Shown here: in pieces, positions 26,757-35,798 of the stretch
Position numbering within the stretch: position 1 is the stretch's first letter
Layout: every line of letters begins with the position of its first letter
NCBI RefSeq assembly: GCF_037963765.1
Contig: NZ_CP150166.1
Location: 3,169,501 to 3,233,500 of the forward strand
DNA length: 64,000 nt
Source of the DNA: Sporosarcina sp. FSL W8-0480
GTDB lineage: Bacteria; Bacillota; Bacilli; Bacillales_A; Planococcaceae
Reading direction: 5' to 3'
Position numbers and translations under genes: made by a program
The notes under the pieces: model-generated
Told to the model about the DNA's origin: nothing
Databases searched by the model: none
The model's input: only the letters and a program-made list of their open reading frames with translations

Positions 26757-28268
26757 ATGAGCAAATTGAAGAAGGCGGCTTTGTGGACGACGTTGCTTGC
26801 TCTTATTTTGAAGGTGTCGGGGTTTATTCGTGAGTCGATTGTTGCGAAGGAGTTTGGGGCATCGCATGAGACAGATGCTTATTTCTTGGCTTTCGGTTTT
26901 ATTACGCTTGTCGTGGCGATGATTTCGACGGGCTTTAATAATGTGTTTTTGCCGATGTATGTGAAGAGCCGTGCGGGGAATCCGGAGCATAGTGACCGGA
27001 ATGCGAATGCGCTTTTGAATTGGACGGTTTTATTATTTGTGTTTGTGAGCTTATTCGGGTGGTTTTTCGCGGATTGGTTCGTACCGTTTATTTATCAGAA
27101 AGCTGTTTTTGAAACGAAGATGCTTGCTGTTGAGATGACACGATTGTTTTTCGCGTTCATGACGATGATTGCGTTAAGTGGATTGCTTGACTCTTATTTG
27201 CAGTCACGGCGGATTTTCGTGCCATCGCAAATGTCGAAGTTGTTGGCGACGTTGATGGCGGCTGTGTTCGCAATTCTTTTCAGTGATGTATGGGGCATTT
27301 ATTCTCTTGTTTACGGGTTTATTACCGGGACGGTGATGGGTGTTATTGTGCAGGTTGTTGCGCTTGCCCGCTCGGACTATAAATGGCAGCCGGTATTCAA
27401 TATGGAGAAGACGTTCGCCAAGGCATTTTTGGTGCTGATCATTCCATCGCTATTGAATTCAGTTGTCGGTCAGGTGAACATGTTTGTGAACCGTTATTTT
27501 GCGTCCGGGACCGAGGAAGCGGCTGTTACATATTTGAACAACTCATCTTTGATTATCAGTATTCCGAATGCAATATATGCGACGACGCTTGCCGCCATCA
27601 TTTTCACTTTGATGAGCGAGCAAACGGAGCAGCTGGATAAATTTAAGGATACTGTATTCCGCGGAATGGAGATATCACTGGTGACGCTATTGCCGATTTC
27701 AATTGGCTTGTTAGTCGTCGGAGAAGCGGTTGTATCTTTCATTTATGAACGTGGAAAGTTTACTGCGTTTGATACTTCCAATACGTATATCACATTGCTG
27801 CTTTATTTGCCGATTATCGTGTTCCAGGGGATGCAACTGATTTTGTCTAAATCGATGTATTCACGGGGCAAGACGGCGGTTGTTTTCCGGATTAGTGTGA
27901 CGACGATTGCGGTGAATTTCATATTGAATTGGCTGTTGGTCGATAAGTACGGGTATCCGGCTCTTGCGATTTCGGCTTCGGTTGTCAGCATTTATTATTT
28001 TGTAGTATCGATGGTTGTTGTTTATAAGGACTTGGGTATGGCAGAGTTGAAGCGTGTTGCGCGGATGAGTTCCCGTGTTGTGGGGCCTGCGGTTGTAATG
28101 GGACTTGCAGTATGGGGAGCGAAGGTTTTGTTGCATGCCGGGGATTGGTATTCGCTTTATCAGTTGGCAGTGCTTGTGCCGATTGGCGTAGTTGTTTATG
28201 CGGTTATGATCCGGGTGATGTATCGTGAAGGGTTTAATCGATTTATGGGGATGTTGAGACGCGGGTAA
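26757..28268 (+). CDS. MurJ/Wzx-type (MVF family) lipid-linked glycan flippase
   Basis: The product has 503 residues from ATG 26757, which follows AGGTGG and gives MSKLKKAALWTTLLALILKV; the in-frame GTG four codons upstream lies inside that ribosome binding site. About 14 hydrophobic segments span the whole length. KVSGFIRESIVAKEFGASHETDAYFLAF near the N-terminus is the hallmark of MurJ-like proteins (compare KxxGFxRE...A..FG....TDAF). These proteins flip undecaprenyl-linked precursors across the membrane. Its place after csaB and the GT4 gene suggests the SCWP precursor as cargo, though lipid II cannot be excluded. It is separated from the csaB operon by a terminator and a repeat array, so it is likely a separate unit. 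Confidence 0.85.
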   Translation: MSKLKKAALWTTLLALILKVSGFIRESIVAKEFGASHETDAYFLAFGFITLVVAMISTGFNNVFLPMYVKSRAGNPEHSDRNANALLNWTVLLFVFVSLFGWFFADWFVPFIYQKAVFETKMLAVEMTRLFFAFMTMIALSGLLDSYLQSRRIFVPSQMSKLLATLMAAVFAILFSDVWGIYSLVYGFITGTVMGVIVQVVALARSDYKWQPVFNMEKTFAKAFLVLIIPSLLNSVVGQVNMFVNRYFASGTEEAAVTYLNNSSLIISIPNAIYATTLAAIIFTLMSEQTEQLDKFKDTVFRGMEISLVTLLPISIGLLVVGEAVVSFIYERGKFTAFDTSNTYITLLLYLPIIVFQGMQLILSKSMYSRGKTAVVFRISVTTIAVNFILNWLLVDKYGYPALAISASVVSIYYFVVSMVVVYKDLGMAELKRVARMSSRVVGPAVVMGLAVWGAKVLLHAGDWYSLYQLAVLVPIGVVVYAVMIRVMYREGFNRFMGMLRRG

Positions 28269-28302
28269 GGAAGGTCAGAAGTAAAAGCGTGAGATTTGAG
28301 AT

Positions 28303-28422
28303 TTATGCGTGAGTTGGCGAGTTTATGCGTAAGTTCGGGGATTTATGCGTGAGTCGGCGGTTTTATGCGTAATTTTTAGAATATATGCGGGAGTTTCTGG
28401 ATTTATGCGTGATTCAAGTTTG
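28303..28422 (+). repeat. TTATGC tandem array, 6 units of 20 bp
   Basis: Cores lie at 28303, 28323, 28343, 28363, 28383 (TATATGC variant) and 28403. The array lies between the ends of two convergent genes. Confidence 0.9.
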
Positions 28423-28451
28423 TCCCGTCCGATTTTCAGGTTTTCTATGGA

Positions 28452-28515
28452 CGCGGGCGATTTGCTTAACATACAATTTGCCTTCTCGCGATTAATGCTT
28501 TTGACAATCTAAAGG
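28452..28515 (+). repeat. CGCGG-N27-TCGCG module, single copy
   Basis: GCGGGCG at 28453 is followed about 28 bases later by TCGCGATTAATGC and TTTTGACAATCTAAAGG. It directly precedes the TTGAGCGC array. Confidence 0.55.
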
Positions 28516-28534
28516 TTTTAATTTTCGGGGCGAT

Positions 28535-28752
28535 TTCTTGGGCGAAGATGTATGCTTCTTGAGCGCGAAACCATATTCTTTGAGCGCAAGACTCGGATCT
28601 TGAGCGCGAAACAATATTCTTGAGCGCAAGACTCAGTTCTTGAGCGCGAAACCATATTCTTGAGCGCGGGACTCGGTTCTTGAGCGCGAAACCATGTTCT
28701 TGAGCGTTAAACCATATTCTTGAGCGCAAGACGCAATTCTTAACCGCGTGTT
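28535..28752 (+). repeat. TTCTTGAGCGC tandem array, about 11 units of 20 bp
   Basis: Units such as TTCTTGAGCGCGAAACCATA alternate with TTCTTGAGCGCAAGACTCGG, giving a 40-bp higher-order period. Two units have one-base length changes. Open frames through the array are artefacts. Confidence 0.9.
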
Positions 28753-28775
28753 AAAGGTTTATTTAATTGCAACAG

Positions 28776-28806
28776 AAAAAGTAGAGGGATTTCCCTCTAC
28801 TTTTTT
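28776..28806 (-). terminator. Terminator of the SLH-glucosaminidase gene
   Basis: AAAAAGTAGAGGG and CCCTCTACTTTTTT form a near-perfect hairpin, usable on both strands, next to the stop at 28808. Confidence 0.85.
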
Positions 28807-28807
28807 G

Positions 28808-30853
28808 TTATTTCGTATTCAAGTCTGTGACGAAGTCGCCGCGGATCCAGCCGAATTCGATGTGTTGGCCGGATTTGTCGTGGGTGACGGAGTCGGCGAA
28901 GATTTTGTACCAGATGTAGCCGTCTGCGCCTTTTTGTTGTTCGACGATTGCTACTGGATAGCCGCTTTCGCCGCTGCGACCAAGGTCGCGTTCGGCGTAT
29001 GTGAAGAGGACTGTTTCTGGCGTTACGACCGGTTCAGTTCGGACGTTCAACGATGATTTGACATTTGTTCTGGCAAGTCGGTATCTGTTGAAGTCCCTGC
29101 TGCCTAATGCTTTGTCCGTTCTCCACATATGTCCGGAGATTTTTGCTCCCCATGTTGGGTCGGAAGCGTAATGGACGTTGAAGCCGACGGTTTTATTTCC
29201 AGGAACCGCGCCTTTCGCATAAGGACGTCCCGGAATGCCGTAGTTTTTGTTGGCGTACTCGAGTACGAATGCTTCGATGCTTCGTTCAGGAGTTGCGTAT
29301 TTCTCCCCTGCTTCTGGTGTGCTGTCGAATACTCTGATGCCAAAAAGATTGTTTTTCTCGAATGCATTTTTACTCATGCCGAAGTCACTTTCGTGCATGG
29401 CGGCTGATAGGATGAAGAGTCCGTTTACCCGGTAGTACTCTTCCATTTCCTTAATGTAGGAGCCGAGACCAATGATTTTCGAATTCAATGTTGCACCTGC
29501 GTATTTCGGAAGTCCTGTGCTTTCCTTTTCCGCGACAATTTGAAGGATGAAAGCATCCAATTCTTCAGCAGTATACTCTGTTTTCGAACGAATCGACTGG
29601 AACTGGAAGTATGGATGGTGTGTGCCGACTGCTTTGCCTGAACCATCAAGGAAATGGACACCATCTCTTGAATAGTAGCGAGTTCCGATCTTCATGAATT
29701 CAGGAACCGGGCCGATACTGTATGCCCCATACGCATGTGTCAGGTAGTTGTACGTATAATGAAGCAGCTCACCTGCGCTGTTGCCAATATAGTAGTCTTT
29801 GGATTCTGAGATAGATACAGGCACGAAATCTATTTGGTTATGTTTCACATAGCCGACTGTGTCGCCTACTTGAACTTTTACATAGTTTTCCGCGTATTCA
29901 AGAATGCCCATTTCACGCCCTGCCTCAATGTAAGTGAGCTGTGTAGCGAATGTCGGACTTGAATAGATGACTGTTGCATTGCCTAATGGTCCTTGGGCGA
30001 ATGCCATGCCGCTTTTAATGCGCAGCAACTCTTTGCCCTGATAGATTCCTTCTGCGATTGGACTTGTAGTAAATGCTTTGACCGCTTCGGCGTACGTATC
30101 ATACTTCTTGTCTAACAGCTTCATTGCTTTATTTTCAACAATAGCAAGCTGGAACTTATCCGGTGCGGCTACGGGTGGAGTTGGTTTTTCCGGTACTGAT
30201 GGCTCTTCCGGCTCTAATTCAGGAAGTTCATGCTTTGCCCTGAATGCAAGGAATCGGCTAAGTACAGCCGCCACTTGGTCCCTTTTCGAAAGTCCAGCTG
30301 GGTCGAATGTGATGATTGTTCGCGTCGGGTCGACTTTCGTTCCGTTCATGATTCCCGCCGCGAATACGATTTTCGCTGCATTGACTCCTTCTGCAGATGC
30401 GAATATGGATTCGTCAGTGAGAACGATTTCCTGTGCATCGACTGAAATGCCGATGTAGGCAATTGCGCGTGCTGCAGTAACGGCCATTTCTTCCCTTGTC
30501 ATTAGTTTCGTTGGCATGAATCTGCCGTCCAGTGTGCCTTTCATAATGCCGCTTTTTTGGATGGCGCCGATTTCACTTGCGATTGCTGAAGATGGATTCA
30601 CATCGGTGAATTCTGGTACTTCTGCTGATAGTTTCATTGTTCGTGCAAGGAATGCTGCGAAGTCTCCGCGGCTTACGTCGGCTTTCGGATAGATTTTACC
30701 GTCTGAGAATCCTTTGATGATTCCCATTGAGACCAATTCACGTAGTTCTTTTTCCAATGTCAAACCTGTCAGTTCATCCGCATGGGAGACTGAGGGTGTT
30801 ATTTGTAGTAGTAGCATCAGGATGACAATCATCGCTGCTAGTTTGCGTTTCAT
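28808..30853 (-). CDS. SLH-anchored N-acetylglucosaminidase (GH73-like) autolysin
   Basis: The product has 681 residues. A signal peptide (ending SVSHA) and three SLH repeats (about 28-210; GIIKGFSDGKIYPKADVSRG) are followed by a Pro/Glu linker, a region of unclear function (about 230-420), a glucosaminidase domain (about 450-600; IIGLGSYIKEMEEYY, SAAMHESDFGMSKNAFEKNN with the presumed catalytic Glu, NLFGIRVFD, PERSIEAFVLEYANKNYG) and a C-terminal SH3-like domain (SSLNVRTEP ... IWYKIF). Such enzymes cut the GlcNAc-MurNAc bond after GlcNAc (LytD/LytG type). Start ATG 30853 lies behind GGGGGAAG. It is the first of a run of SLH genes on the minus strand up to 38.0 kb. Confidence 0.85.
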   Translation of the reverse strand: MKRKLAAMIVILMLLLQITPSVSHADELTGLTLEKELRELVSMGIIKGFSDGKIYPKADVSRGDFAAFLARTMKLSAEVPEFTDVNPSSAIASEIGAIQKSGIMKGTLDGRFMPTKLMTREEMAVTAARAIAYIGISVDAQEIVLTDESIFASAEGVNAAKIVFAAGIMNGTKVDPTRTIITFDPAGLSKRDQVAAVLSRFLAFRAKHELPELEPEEPSVPEKPTPPVAAPDKFQLAIVENKAMKLLDKKYDTYAEAVKAFTTSPIAEGIYQGKELLRIKSGMAFAQGPLGNATVIYSSPTFATQLTYIEAGREMGILEYAENYVKVQVGDTVGYVKHNQIDFVPVSISESKDYYIGNSAGELLHYTYNYLTHAYGAYSIGPVPEFMKIGTRYYSRDGVHFLDGSGKAVGTHHPYFQFQSIRSKTEYTAEELDAFILQIVAEKESTGLPKYAGATLNSKIIGLGSYIKEMEEYYRVNGLFILSAAMHESDFGMSKNAFEKNNLFGIRVFDSTPEAGEKYATPERSIEAFVLEYANKNYGIPGRPYAKGAVPGNKTVGFNVHYASDPTWGAKISGHMWRTDKALGSRDFNRYRLARTNVKSSLNVRTEPVVTPETVLFTYAERDLGRSGESGYPVAIVEQQKGADGYIWYKIFADSVTHDKSGQHIEFGWIRGDFVTDLNTK

Positions 30854-30922
30854 TTACTTCCCCCTAAAAAGCTATTTACTATATTACTATCGGTCTATGA
30901 GACGGAGTTTGAATAGATTTTA

Positions 30923-31975
30923 TTAATTTGCGTTGATAGAGCTGTATACGGCAGCTGCGAATTCGGCTCTTGTTACGATTTTGGTGAATTCGTATGTTGG
31001 CGTTTGGAAGACGCCTGTTTTGTCTAACTGTTTGAGGGCGTTGATTGAGTTCATGGCCCAGTACGTTGACGGGATGTCGTTGTAGGAAGAGACACGAACT
31101 TGTCCTTTTGCTTTCTCTTGTAGGCTGAAAGCGCGGTCGACGATTACTGCTAACTGGGTGCGTGTCAGATGATCGTTTAGTCCGAAGTTTCCGTTCTCGT
31201 ACCCTCTTAAAATATCTGCTTCGTTCATTGCTGCAATATGGATTGCGAACTGATGATTTTTATCGACGTCTTTGAATACTATTTCTACATTCGTTGGTGT
31301 TAGTTTCAATACGCGGTTCAACATGGCTGCTGCTTGTCCACGGGTGATTGTTTCTTCCGGTTTGAATTCGTCATTTGGAAATCCGTTGATAATGCCTGAG
31401 CCGCTTAAATTCAGGATTGCATTGTAGGCAGGGTGCTTGGCGTCCACATCGACAAATGATTTTTCCTGAATATCCGGTATAGTCGGTGATAGGTTTGGAC
31501 TTGGACTTGGACTTGGATTCGGATACGTATCCGTTAGACGTTTTGCTCCAATATACCGCGGCTCCCAGTATGGATGGCCGAATAATTTCGCTTTGGCGAC
31601 TCCGCGCTTTTCGTTTTCGGCGGAGATGAATTGATTGTCACCCAAGTAGATGCCAGTGTGAGAGATTCCGGGTTTGTACGTATCTTTGAAGAATACGAGA
31701 TCTCCCGGTTGCAACTCTTCGGCTTCAATAGGCGTGCCATGGCTGAACTGTCCTTCTGACGTCCTTGGAAGTTGGATATTGAAATGGTTGAATACGTATA
31801 CGATGAAGCCCGAGCAGTCGAAACCTTCCTCGGGTGTGTTGCCTGCAAATTTGTAGGGAGTCCCTTCGAAGTTCAGTGCAAATTCATCTATGTTTCCGGA
31901 CGTTGCTTTTGCTTGCAAAGTAGGAAGCACGCTCGCTATTAATAGAAGGATAAGCGCAATTTTAATCGCTTTCAT
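30923..31975 (-). CDS. NlpC/P60 cysteine peptidase with C-terminal SLH domains
   Basis: The product has 350 residues. After a signal peptide (1-25) the NlpC/P60 domain occupies about 28-145: catalytic Cys in EGFDCSGFIVYVF, His in ISHTGIYLGDNQFI, and a polar third residue near HPYWEPRYIGA. A Pro-Asn-Pro-Ser repeat linker precedes three SLH repeats (about 170-350). NlpC/P60 enzymes cleave the D-Glu/DAP (or D-Glu/Lys) bond in muropeptides. Start ATG 31975 follows GGGAGTGAG. Only about 50 bases separate it from the next SLH gene on the same strand and no terminator was seen, so cotranscription with the 32024-33922 subtilase is plausible. Confidence 0.88.
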   Translation of the reverse strand: MKAIKIALILLLIASVLPTLQAKATSGNIDEFALNFEGTPYKFAGNTPEEGFDCSGFIVYVFNHFNIQLPRTSEGQFSHGTPIEAEELQPGDLVFFKDTYKPGISHTGIYLGDNQFISAENEKRGVAKAKLFGHPYWEPRYIGAKRLTDTYPNPSPSPSPNLSPTIPDIQEKSFVDVDAKHPAYNAILNLSGSGIINGFPNDEFKPEETITRGQAAAMLNRVLKLTPTNVEIVFKDVDKNHQFAIHIAAMNEADILRGYENGNFGLNDHLTRTQLAVIVDRAFSLQEKAKGQVRVSSYNDIPSTYWAMNSINALKQLDKTGVFQTPTYEFTKIVTRAEFAAAVYSSINAN

Positions 31976-32023
31976 TGTTTATTCTCACTCCCGGTTTTCT
32001 TCATTGGAATCTCTATATATTAT

Positions 32024-33922
32024 TTACTTGAACGCGTCCTCTTGCACCCTCGCAAGGAAGACTGCGAAATCTGCACGGCTCATTTGGTCGTTCGGTTTGA
32101 ATGTGTTATCGGTATAGCCATTCGTGATTTTTGCAGAGACAAGTGCGTTAACGGCATCATAGGAAGCCATTGATGGACTGCAGTCAGTGAATCGATTGAC
32201 GTTATCCGTTTTCAATTTGAATGCTTTGGATATGAGGATTGCCATTTCCCCGCGTGTCACCTTCTGATCAGGCTTAAATGTATTTCCTGCAAATCCGGAA
32301 ACGATGCCGGCGTTTTTCAATGCCTCGATGTAACCGGCGGCAAATGAAGTCGGCGATACGTCTTTAAATGTGTTTGTTGCTGACTTTTCTGGATAGCCCA
32401 ACGCCCTTCCGATAATGGTAGCCGCTTCAGCCCTTGTGATGTTTTCGTATGGACGTATTGTTGCATCCGGGAAGCCTTTCAACTGTTTCTTGTTCGTCAA
32501 ATATCCGATTGGGGCGGAAAAACGCTGGCGGTTGTTCATATCCTTGAAATTAGGCTCTTGTAGATGAATGATTTTCTTTTCAATCCACTCGGTACCTTGT
32601 GCGGTTTTGGTCTTGATTAATACATCAAAGATTCCTCCAACGCCATAAACTTCCCACTTTCCATCTGTAAGAACTATGTTGTTGTCGCCTTGGATCGCCA
32701 CTATTTTATCGCCCGTATATTGCAACGTTACTTTTCCAGGCTCTGATTTCTCTATGAATTCAATTGTGTTTTCATAGTTTTGCTTGTACTGGATAAGGCC
32801 GTAACCGAAGATTTCATCTCTTCCCGGTTCTCCAAGGTCCTTTGCGGAATCCACGATCAGTTTACGTAGCTCGGTATTCGTCAATGTCGGGAAGCGTTCT
32901 TTGTAGAGTGCGAGGATTCCCGTCACATGTGCTGTCGCCATTGACGTTCCGGATAAACGAGTGTATCCGTCTGCTTTGCTGTCTTCAAAATCCCATTTCA
33001 TCGGGTAGGTACTGAAAATTGATTCGCCAGGTGCCGCAATGTCAATTTCCTTTCCAGTTGCGCTGTTCTTGAGCTTCGTCAAGTCTGATTTGACCGCCGC
33101 AACTGCGATGACAGAATCATATTTGGCCGGGTACATGACTGTGCCTGTTTTCTCGCCGCCATTGTTTCCGCCCGAGCCGACGATCAGCATTCCTTGGTCA
33201 TAAGCTTTCTTCAGTGCTGTTTCAAGAGCGGGGTCGTCTTTTTCAGTCGTAATACTTAAGTTTAAAATATCAATTTTCTGTTTGATGGCCCAATCAATGC
33301 CGTCAATCAGACTATTTGTCGAACCGACGCCGAATCCGTTGAGTGCTTTAATGCTGTAAAGTTCGACTTCAGGTGCGATGCCAACAATTCCGGTTTGATT
33401 GGCAAGAGCTGCAATGATTCCCGCGACGTGAGTTCCGTGGCCGTTGTCGTCGTCATAAGGGACGTCAAACGGACAATCGTTATTCATGGAGCAGTAGCCG
33501 CCTTTGACATTTAGGTCTCGATGGTTGACATCGATGCCAGAGTCAAGGACAGCGACTTTTACGCCTTTGCCTGTGTAAGGGGTTGTGATTTTTTTAGTTG
33601 TATTGATCAGTGAACTGGATACAAGTTCTTTGTCCACATTTTTTTCGTATGTCAGGTTGTTTTGAATTGTAATTTTCGGGTATTTATCTTGTAAACTATC
33701 AATTTCGGTGCTTGTCAACGATGCTGAAATAATGTTGAAGGCAGGATATGCTTTTTCAATGCGCATTCCGTTATCATTCATATAATTCACTATGTCGCTT
33801 TGCTTTCCACCACTAATCAGATACGAATTCAGCTGTGCTTGCGCATTTGCATGAATCTGTATTGTGAAAATGAGTGTGAACATGATTGCGATGGAACTAA
33901 TAAACTTTTTCACTGATTTCAC
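32024..33922 (-). CDS. SLH-anchored subtilisin-like protease, short form
   Basis: The product has 632 residues, half the size of the other two subtilases, with no PA domain or Ig-like region. A signal peptide and an I9-type propeptide (about 30-100) precede the S8 core: Asp in VAVLDSGIDVNHRDL, His in GHGTHVAGIIAAL, Ser in LSGTSMATAHVTG. A short beta-rich linker leads to three C-terminal SLH repeats (about 465-632; GIVSGFAGNTFKPDQKVTRG). The start is GTG; 33922 has AAGGACG only a few bases away, while GTG 33913 has better spacing and still yields VKKFISSIAIMF, so 33913 may be the real start. Its architecture is like cell-surface subtilases such as those of Bacillus SLH proteins. Confidence 0.88.
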   Translation of the reverse strand: MKSVKKFISSIAIMFTLIFTIQIHANAQAQLNSYLISGGKQSDIVNYMNDNGMRIEKAYPAFNIISASLTSTEIDSLQDKYPKITIQNNLTYEKNVDKELVSSSLINTTKKITTPYTGKGVKVAVLDSGIDVNHRDLNVKGGYCSMNNDCPFDVPYDDDNGHGTHVAGIIAALANQTGIVGIAPEVELYSIKALNGFGVGSTNSLIDGIDWAIKQKIDILNLSITTEKDDPALETALKKAYDQGMLIVGSGGNNGGEKTGTVMYPAKYDSVIAVAAVKSDLTKLKNSATGKEIDIAAPGESIFSTYPMKWDFEDSKADGYTRLSGTSMATAHVTGILALYKERFPTLTNTELRKLIVDSAKDLGEPGRDEIFGYGLIQYKQNYENTIEFIEKSEPGKVTLQYTGDKIVAIQGDNNIVLTDGKWEVYGVGGIFDVLIKTKTAQGTEWIEKKIIHLQEPNFKDMNNRQRFSAPIGYLTNKKQLKGFPDATIRPYENITRAEAATIIGRALGYPEKSATNTFKDVSPTSFAAGYIEALKNAGIVSGFAGNTFKPDQKVTRGEMAILISKAFKLKTDNVNRFTDCSPSMASYDAVNALVSAKITNGYTDNTFKPNDQMSRADFAVFLARVQEDAFK

Positions 33923-33942
33923 CGTCCTTGTCCAGAGATACC

Positions 33943-33983
33943 TAAAAAAGAAGCCCTCTAGAAAGAGAAATTCCAGTAGGGCT
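33943..33983 (-). terminator. Terminator of the SLH-amidase gene
   Basis: On the minus strand, AGCCCTACTGGAATTTCTC pairs with the segment ending TAGAGGGCT, followed by TCTTTTTT. Confidence 0.7.
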
Positions 33984-33994
33984 GTGGTTACCTA

Positions 33995-35488
33995 TTAATG
34001 ATGTTTTTTTGAAGGAGTTGCATGGTTGTTTGTATACAACGACATGATATCCGTGCGGCCTTCATAGTTATACAGATAATCAAGAGTTCCAAGGAATACC
34101 GCTTTTGCCATCGTTTCGCGATGTGCTGGTGAAGCGATATATTGTGCGTCCTTCGCATTGTCGATAAATCCGACTTCGATTAATGTAGCAGGCATCGTGT
34201 TTTCACGGATGACGTGAAGGGATTTGCTTTGTACGCGTCGATCCGGTAGATTCCATGCTTCAAGCATCCGTTTTTGGATGTATGTTGCAAGCGCTTTTGA
34301 TTCATTAACGTTTGGATTGCGCGCTGCACTGTAATAGAATGATTCGATGCCAGTTGCCGAGCCGTTATGGGCGTTGGCATGTACGCTGACGAACAGGTCT
34401 GCCTTGTTATTTTTTGCAAATTTGACACGATCTGCAAGTTCAACGAAGACGTCTGTTTCGCGCGTCAGCTTGACGTTGATCGGCGTGCCTTGGAAGTATT
34501 TTTTGACGCGTTTTGAGATATCAAGAACTACTTCTTTTTCCTGCATTTTATTCCCAACCGCGCCAGGATCTTTCCCACCGTGACCCGGATCGATGACGAT
34601 TGTCATTTGGTTCAACGGCTTTTTGCCGCCAATAATTTCTGTGATGACATCGATTGGATCTTTGACACTGCTGATCGCAGGCTCATCTGTAGTTAGAAAT
34701 TCACCAGAAATGAAGCCATAGGAGTTGTCCACTTTTGCGTAGACCCAGCTTCCGACAGTGTAAAGAATGTCGACCGGGTAGCCTGTAAACAATTTTTTAG
34801 TGTTTGTATAGTCAGTAGATGGGCCTGTCCGCATATTAAGTGTTGTGTCTTCACCCACGGCTACGTACATTTGTGTGGATGATAGATCTTCACCTTTCAC
34901 ACGGAATTCTGCATTGACGGCTCTTGCAAGGAATACTGCGAAATCCCCGCGCTTCATGAGGTCCTCGGTTCCGAAGTTGCCATTGCCTGTCCCTTGCGAA
35001 ATGCCTTTTGCCATGAATTCTTTTGCGGCTGCATTCGTTGTGTCAGATTGATAGCCGAATGCCCTGCTGATAAGTAATGCCATTTCACCGCGTTTTAATT
35101 GCTGTTCAGGCTTGTACAGATATGTTCCGTCTTCCTGTTTGTAGCCGAAAATGATGCCTCGGTTAACGGATTCCTCTATGTATCCTGATGCAAAATGCTC
35201 TGTTGGTACATCTGAAAATCTTGTTTCAATAGGTGTCCCATGCAATTGGATTGCTTTACCGATCATTGCAGCAGCATGCGCCCTTGTCATGGGTGCGTCG
35301 GGGTCGAACATGTTGAAAATGTCGGATGTTGTTATATTTCCTTGCTCTAAGTAGCTTATCTCTTTATACGCTCTGTGTGTTGTAGGGATGTCCACAAATC
35401 CGGTAGCAGCTGAGGCGGGTTTAGGTGTGAAAAGGTCAAATGAAAAAATCAACAGAAGCGACAACAAAAATAAAACACTTTTTTTCAT
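33995..35488 (-). CDS. SLH-anchored N-acetylmuramoyl-L-alanine amidase (Amidase_3)
   Basis: The product has 497 residues. A signal peptide (ending PKPASA) and three SLH repeats (about 30-200) precede a bacterial SH3 domain (about 210-275; LNMRTGPSTDYTNTKKLFTG) and a C-terminal zinc amidase (about 295-475): IVIDPGHGGKDPGAVGNKMQ with the first zinc His, the partner Glu in KEKEVVLDI-like context, FVSVHANAHNG with a second zinc His, and the catalytic Glu in PATLIEVGFIDN. It removes stem peptides from MurNAc. Start ATG 35488 lies behind AAAGGAG. The upstream region carries TATGGTAGACTA (near 35525), a box shared with other SLH genes here. Confidence 0.9.
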   Translation of the reverse strand: MKKSVLFLLSLLLIFSFDLFTPKPASAATGFVDIPTTHRAYKEISYLEQGNITTSDIFNMFDPDAPMTRAHAAAMIGKAIQLHGTPIETRFSDVPTEHFASGYIEESVNRGIIFGYKQEDGTYLYKPEQQLKRGEMALLISRAFGYQSDTTNAAAKEFMAKGISQGTGNGNFGTEDLMKRGDFAVFLARAVNAEFRVKGEDLSSTQMYVAVGEDTTLNMRTGPSTDYTNTKKLFTGYPVDILYTVGSWVYAKVDNSYGFISGEFLTTDEPAISSVKDPIDVITEIIGGKKPLNQMTIVIDPGHGGKDPGAVGNKMQEKEVVLDISKRVKKYFQGTPINVKLTRETDVFVELADRVKFAKNNKADLFVSVHANAHNGSATGIESFYYSAARNPNVNESKALATYIQKRMLEAWNLPDRRVQSKSLHVIRENTMPATLIEVGFIDNAKDAQYIASPAHRETMAKAVFLGTLDYLYNYEGRTDIMSLYTNNHATPSKKHH

Positions 35489-35748
35489 CTAATACTGTAC
35501 TCCTTTGTGGAAAATGTTTCTTTTAGTCTACCATATCGATTTTTAGATTTATATGTTTCATTAGGACTAATTTCTGTTTTTTTGGAGATTCTTGTCTAAG
35601 TGGGTTGCTGAATTTGATGAGTTTTTGGGAGATTATACGGTATTTAGGTGGTTTAGGTAAAGGTATGGTGGAGACTTGGCTAAAAAGTACTATTCGGGTC
35701 GAATTTGGGTGGATTATAGATTAATAGATTGTATTGAATTTTAATAGT

Positions 35749-35793
35749 AAAAAGTAGAGGTGAGAATTGTGGAATTCTCCCTCTACTTTTTTT
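35749..35793 (-). terminator. Terminator of the SLH-nucleotidase gene
   Basis: AAAAAGTAGAGGTGAGAATT and its partner GGAATTCTCCCTCTACTTTTT form a long stem, followed by a T-run in either direction. The rest of 35489-35748 is AT-rich and shows no gene. Confidence 0.85.
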
Positions 35794-35798
35794 AGTAA